Below are positions 16,445-19,939 of a DNA stretch of 19,939 nt, piece after piece. This DNA comes from SLRI01 sp964460465 (GTDB lineage: Bacteria > Pseudomonadota > Alphaproteobacteria > Geminicoccales > Geminicoccaceae), in NCBI GenBank assembly GCA_964460465.1, contig CAYWSB010000100.1, forward strand, positions 1 to 19,939, written 5' to 3'. How positions within the stretch are numbered: the first letter of the stretch is position 1; every line of letters begins with the position of its first letter. The notes under the pieces are model-generated. The model was not told the DNA's origin. It searched no databases and saw nothing but the letters and a program-made list of their open reading frames with translations. The position numbers and the translations under genes are program-made.

Positions 16445-18916
16445 TCAGTAGAGGCCGGTCGGGCTGCCGCCTTCGCTGATGCCCCGGCCGGCGCTGCTGC
16501 CGGCCGTGCCGCCGCCGGCCACGACGCCGCCGGTGGTGCCGGTGGCGGGCACCGCGCCGTTGCTGCGGCCGGTGGGCTCGGTGCCGGGCAGGAAGGCCTC
16601 GGCGATGGCGGTGCGGGTCGAATCGCCCGGCAGCAGACCGGTCGCGGCGTCGACGCGGACGAGGCGGACGCCCGGCGGGGTGCGGAACGGGGTGGCGGGG
16701 GCGGTCTCGAGGGCGGCGGTCATGAAGGTGGTCCAGATGGGCAGGGCGACGCTGCCGCCGGTGGCCCTGCGGCCGAGATTGCGGGGCCGGTCGAAGCCGA
16801 CATAGACGCCGACCGCGAGGTCCGGCGAGAAGCCCACGAACCAGGCGTCGCGGCTGTCGTTGGTGGTGCCGGTCTTGCCGGCGACCGGCTTGCCGATGCG
16901 CTGGGCGGCGGTGCCGGTGCCGCGGGCGACGACCCCTTCGAGCATGCTGACCATCTGGTAGGCGTGGCGCGAATCGACCACCTCGGGGCGGGTGTCGGGC
17001 AGGGCCGGCGGGCCGGCGCCGTCCCAGGCGAGCTTCCGGCAGTCGGCGCAGGGGCGCTCGTCGCGGCGCATCACGGTGTGGCCGAAGCGGTCCTGGATCC
17101 GCTCGACGAGCTGGCCGCGGATCTCGCGCCCGCCGTTGACCAGCATGGCATAGGCTTCGGTGATGTTGAGCAGGTCGATCTCGTTCGAGCCCAGGGAGGC
17201 GGCGAGATTGGTGCCGAGCCCGCGGTCGACGCCGAACCGCCGCGCGAGCTCCAGCACCTTGTCCATGCCGATCTCACGCGCCAGGCGGACGGTCATGAGG
17301 TTGCGCGACTGCTCGATGCCGGTCCTGAGCGTCGAGGGCCCGTAGAAGTTGTCGCTGTAGTTCTCGGGCTTCCAGGTCGGCAGGCCCGGGCCCTGGTCGA
17401 TGACCAAAGGCGCGTCGAGGATGATCGAGGAGGGCGTGAAGCCGTTCTCGAGGGCGGCCAGGTAGATGAACGGCTTGAACGACGAGCCGGGCTGCCGGTA
17501 GGCCTGCGTCGCCCGGTTGAACTGGCTCTGGCGGAAGCTGAAGCCGCCGCTCATCGCCAGCACGCGGCCGGTATGCGGGTCGAGGGCGACGAGGGCCCCT
17601 TCCACCGAGGGGCGCTGGCGGAGCGCCCAGCGGCTGCCGTCGGCATCGTCGAGCCGCTCGACCACGATGACGTCGCCCGGTGACACGACGTCGCGGGCGG
17701 CCTCGGGCCGCCGGCCGAACTCGCCGGGGGCGATCTCGGGCGTGGCCCAGCGCATCTCGGCGAAGGGCAGGGGTGCTGTGCTGCCGTCGACGAGGCCGAT
17801 CGTGGCCTGGCTGTTGCCGGCCTCGAGGACCAGGGCGGTCCGCCAGGTATCGAGCTCGAAGCCGGGGTCGAAGGCCGCCAGGGCCGGCTGCCAGTCGCTG
17901 CCGAGGGCGGCGAGGTCGAGGGTGCCGAGCGGGCCGCGCCAGCCCTGGCGCTCGCGGTCGTAGGTGGCGAGGCCGTCCCTGAGCGCCCGATCGGCGAGCG
18001 CCTGGAGGCGGGGGTCGACGGTGGTGCGGACCGAAAGGCCGCCCTGGTAGAAGCCGTCCTCGCCGAACGCCTGGACGAGCTGGCGGCGGACCTCCTCGGT
18101 GAAGAAGTCGGCGCGGGCGTAGTCGATGCTGTCGCGCGAGCGGGTCTCGATCGGGGCGGCGCGGGCGGCGTCGTGCTCGACCCGGGTGATCGCCCCGTCG
18201 GCGAGCATGCGGCCAAGCACGTAGTTGCGCCGGTCGAGGGCCATGGCCGGGGCGCGGTCGGGGTCGTAGGTCGAGGGGGCCTTGGGCAAGGCGGCGAGGA
18301 ACGCGGCTTCCTCGAGGGTGAGGTCGTCCAGCGCCTTGTCGAAATAGGTCAGCGCCGCGGCGGCGACGCCGTAGGAGCGTCGGCCGAGAAAGATCTCGTT
18401 GAGATAGAGCTCGAGGATGCGATCCTTGGTGAAGGCCTGCTCGATGCGGAAGGCGAGGATGGCCTCCTTGAGCTTGCGCTCGATCGAGACCTCGTTGGTG
18501 AGGAAGAAGTTCTTTGCCACCTGCTGGGTGATGGTCGAGGCCCCCTGCGGCCGGCGGTTGGTGCCGATGGCCTGGAGGTTGTCGTAGGCGGCGCGGGCGA
18601 TGCCCAGGGGGTCGATGCCGGGGTGGGTGTAGAAGTTCTTGTCCTCGGCCGAGACGAAGGCCTGGCGCACCATCGGTGGGATGGCGTCGATCGGCACGAA
18701 GACGCGGCGCTCGTGGGCGTACTCGGCGAGCAGGCGGCCGTCGGCGGCATGGATGCGGGTGACGGTCGGCGGCTGGTAGTCGGCGAGCGAGACGTAGTCC
18801 GGCAGGTCGTCACCGTAGCGGTTGAACACCCAGGCCACCACGCCGGCGCCGATCACGATCCAGACGGCCGTGGTGACGGCCAACCACGAGACGGCCTTGA
18901 CGAGCCAGCGCAACAC
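16445..18916 (-). CDS. mrcA: Penicillin-binding protein 1a (class A, bifunctional)
   Basis: This 823-residue inner-membrane enzyme polymerises and cross-links peptidoglycan. A membrane anchor (about 3-31) is followed by the GT51 glycosyltransferase domain, with catalytic Glu91 in AEDKNFYTHPGID and QGASTITQQVAKN. Next come an OB-like insert and the transpeptidase. Its motifs are SSFK (Ser478-Lys481), SRN (537-539) and KTG (681-683). The tail (about 780-823) is rich in Gly, Ser and Thr, low in complexity and probably disordered. I chose GTG 18916 because an AAAGGA lies nine bases before it and the anchor follows directly; upstream in-frame codons give an Arg-rich extension that looks nonconserved. 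The gene order amidase-mrcA-prfB is typical for alphaproteobacteria. A 168-bp gap separates it from the amidase gene. Confidence 0.95.
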   Translation of the reverse strand: MLRWLVKAVSWLAVTTAVWIVIGAGVVAWVFNRYGDDLPDYVSLADYQPPTVTRIHAADGRLLAEYAHERRVFVPIDAIPPMVRQAFVSAEDKNFYTHPGIDPLGIARAAYDNLQAIGTNRRPQGASTITQQVAKNFFLTNEVSIERKLKEAILAFRIEQAFTKDRILELYLNEIFLGRRSYGVAAAALTYFDKALDDLTLEEAAFLAALPKAPSTYDPDRAPAMALDRRNYVLGRMLADGAITRVEHDAARAAPIETRSRDSIDYARADFFTEEVRRQLVQAFGEDGFYQGGLSVRTTVDPRLQALADRALRDGLATYDRERQGWRGPLGTLDLAALGSDWQPALAAFDPGFELDTWRTALVLEAGNSQATIGLVDGSTAPLPFAEMRWATPEIAPGEFGRRPEAARDVVSPGDVIVVERLDDADGSRWALRQRPSVEGALVALDPHTGRVLAMSGGFSFRQSQFNRATQAYRQPGSSFKPFIYLAALENGFTPSSIILDAPLVIDQGPGLPTWKPENYSDNFYGPSTLRTGIEQSRNLMTVRLAREIGMDKVLELARRFGVDRGLGTNLAASLGSNEIDLLNITEAYAMLVNGGREIRGQLVERIQDRFGHTVMRRDERPCADCRKLAWDGAGPPALPDTRPEVVDSRHAYQMVSMLEGVVARGTGTAAQRIGKPVAGKTGTTNDSRDAWFVGFSPDLAVGVYVGFDRPRNLGRRATGGSVALPIWTTFMTAALETAPATPFRTPPGVRLVRVDAATGLLPGDSTRTAIAEAFLPGTEPTGRSNGAVPATGTTGGVVAGGGTAGSSAGRGISEGGSPTGLY

Positions 18917-19084
18917 GTCGTTCGATCCTTTCGCACGGGCGCCCCGGGGCGGGGCGCAGCGCCGTCCTTGCCGCCACGACGCAACGAGGCGGCAGTCTCG
19001 CGGCCGTCGCCGGTCTCGCGTTTGTACCGCAACAGCCACCCCAGGGAAATGGCGGTGGCGGCCGGCCGCGCAAGGCTTCGACGC
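18917..19084 (-). promoter_or_regulatory. Leader region of mrcA
   Basis: This 168-bp gap precedes mrcA. It contains a GC-rich inverted repeat, GCGCCCC/GGGGCGC (18939-18945 and 18951-18957), about 23-41 bases before the mrcA GTG, which could fold in the 5' leader. No T-run follows, so it is not a terminator. No promoter with good -35/-10 hexamers could be picked out. The AAAGGA ribosome-binding site is at its left end. Confidence 0.3.
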
Positions 19085-19939
19085 TCACAAGGTGGCGTCC
19101 GCCTCGGCGAAATAGCGGTCGATGGCGCGGAGCGTCGCGCGGGCGAGCCGGTCGCGATACTCGGGCTTCGCCAGGTTGGCGGCGTCGGTCGGGTTCGAGA
19201 GATAGCCGAGCTCGAGCAGCACGGACGGCACGTCGGGCGACTTGAGCACGACGAAGCCGGCGAAGCGGCGGGTGTTGCGCACGAGCGCCGTGACGTCGCC
19301 GAGCTCGGCCGTGAGCACGTCCGCGAACTCGATCGACTTGTTGTTGGTGACGCGCTGGGCGAGGTCGATGAGGATGCCGGCCACGATCTCGTCGTGCGCC
19401 GAGAGGTCGGTGCCGGCGATGACGTCGGCCCGGTTCTCCTTGGTGGCCAACCGCGCCGCCTCGGCGTCCGACGCCTGGTCGGAGAGCGTGTAGACCGAGG
19501 CGCCACGGAATTGCGGGTTGCCGATGCTGTCGGCGTGGATCGAGATGAAGAGCGCCGCCTCGGACCGGCGGGCCCGCTCGATGCGGTCGCGCAGCGAGAC
19601 GAACACGTCGTCGTCGCGGGTCAGCACCACCTCGTAGCGGCCGGTGGCCTCGATCAGCGTTCGCAGCCGCCGGGCGAGGTCGAGCGTGACGTCCTTCTCG
19701 AGCACGCCGTTGATGCCGACCGTGCCCGGATCGGCACCGCCGTGGCCCGGGTCGAGGGCGATGATCCGCCGGCGCTGCGGCAGCGGCGGCGCCTGCAGGA
19801 CCGGGCCGAGGGCGATGTCCACGGTCTCGCCAGCGGCGCCGGCGTCGTCCGGTGCCGCTGGCGACACAACCGTCGGTAGAACCGTGTCGGCACTACCGGT
19901 GCGCGGCACACCGGCCTCGCCCGCGGCGGCGGTCGCGGC
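19085..19939 (-). CDS. amiC: N-acetylmuramoyl-L-alanine amidase (AmiC-type), N-terminus beyond the window
   Basis: This zinc amidase cuts the amide bond between MurNAc and the stem peptide, usually at the septum for cell separation. The Amidase_3 domain is complete. Zinc ligands are visible in DPGHGGADPG, the Glu of GVLEKDVTL and the His of FISIHADS, and the catalytic Glu is in LLELGYLSNP near the C-terminus. The frame stays open to the right edge of the window (no stop from 19910 to 19939). The signal peptide and any AMIN domain therefore lie outside; a GTG at 19909 is unlikely to be the true start. The region before the catalytic domain is Ala/Pro/Thr-rich and looks like a linker. It lies upstream of mrcA in the same direction. 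Confidence 0.93.
   Translation of the reverse strand, partial: AATAAAGEAGVPRTGSADTVLPTVVSPAAPDDAGAAGETVDIALGPVLQAPPLPQRRRIIALDPGHGGADPGTVGINGVLEKDVTLDLARRLRTLIEATGRYEVVLTRDDDVFVSLRDRIERARRSEAALFISIHADSIGNPQFRGASVYTLSDQASDAEAARLATKENRADVIAGTDLSAHDEIVAGILIDLAQRVTNNKSIEFADVLTAELGDVTALVRNTRRFAGFVVLKSPDVPSVLLELGYLSNPTDAANLAKPEYRDRLARATLRAIDRYFAEADATL

Noticed and set aside
18939..18957. GC-rich hairpin before mrcA as a terminator
   Set aside because: No T-run follows on either strand, and it is directly followed by the mrcA ribosome-binding site. It is listed only as part of the leader.

Overview
The window is very GC-rich (by eye about 70%) and looks like chromosomal DNA of an alphaproteobacterium, perhaps in or near the Rhodospirillales/Geminicoccales. 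The main evidence is the conserved minus-strand order at the right end: cell-wall amidase (amiC type), class A penicillin-binding protein 1a (mrcA), then peptide release factor 2 (prfB). Start codons are often GTG or TTG, and many neighbouring genes overlap by four bases. No tRNA, rRNA, insertion sequence, phage gene or CRISPR array was seen.

Left block (1-3741, minus strand): an RND efflux operon with a membrane-fusion protein followed by an AcrB-type pump. The pump frame stops at position 12 after 787 codons, and the -1/+2 frame continues with typical RND sequence to the window edge, so a frameshift is suspected. Divergent from it is a TetR regulator (3838-4473). The intergenic region holds two 14-bp palindromes of the form TCAAC-N4-GTTGA and a good minus-strand promoter. 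A LysR regulator overlaps the end of tetR by four bases.

Central block (5550-13849, plus strand): a tightly packed catabolic operon. It encodes a peptide/nickel-type ABC importer (substrate-binding protein, two permeases, two ATPases), then a cytoplasmic C45-type Ntn hydrolase (acyl-CoA:6-aminopenicillanate acyltransferase family), an AtuA/DUF1446 protein and a DUF4387 protein. From the first permease on, every junction is a 4-base stop/start overlap. Between the second permease and the first ATPase, a 24-bp direct repeat copies the ribosome-binding site and start codon and creates a 16-codon mini-ORF. My reading, which is inference, is import of an acylated amide or peptide-like compound, intracellular deacylation by the C45 enzyme, and further processing by the AtuA/DUF4387 pair. 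This is the best candidate here for an undescribed pathway.

Right block (13876-19939, minus strand): a stand-alone SAM-dependent methyltransferase faces the operon across a hairpin terminator. A roughly 480-bp intergenic region follows, with hairpins, a CRP-like palindrome and an 11-bp tandem repeat beside a likely prfB terminator. Then come prfB, whose full product needs a programmed +1 frameshift at CTTTGAC, mrcA, and an amidase that runs off the right edge.
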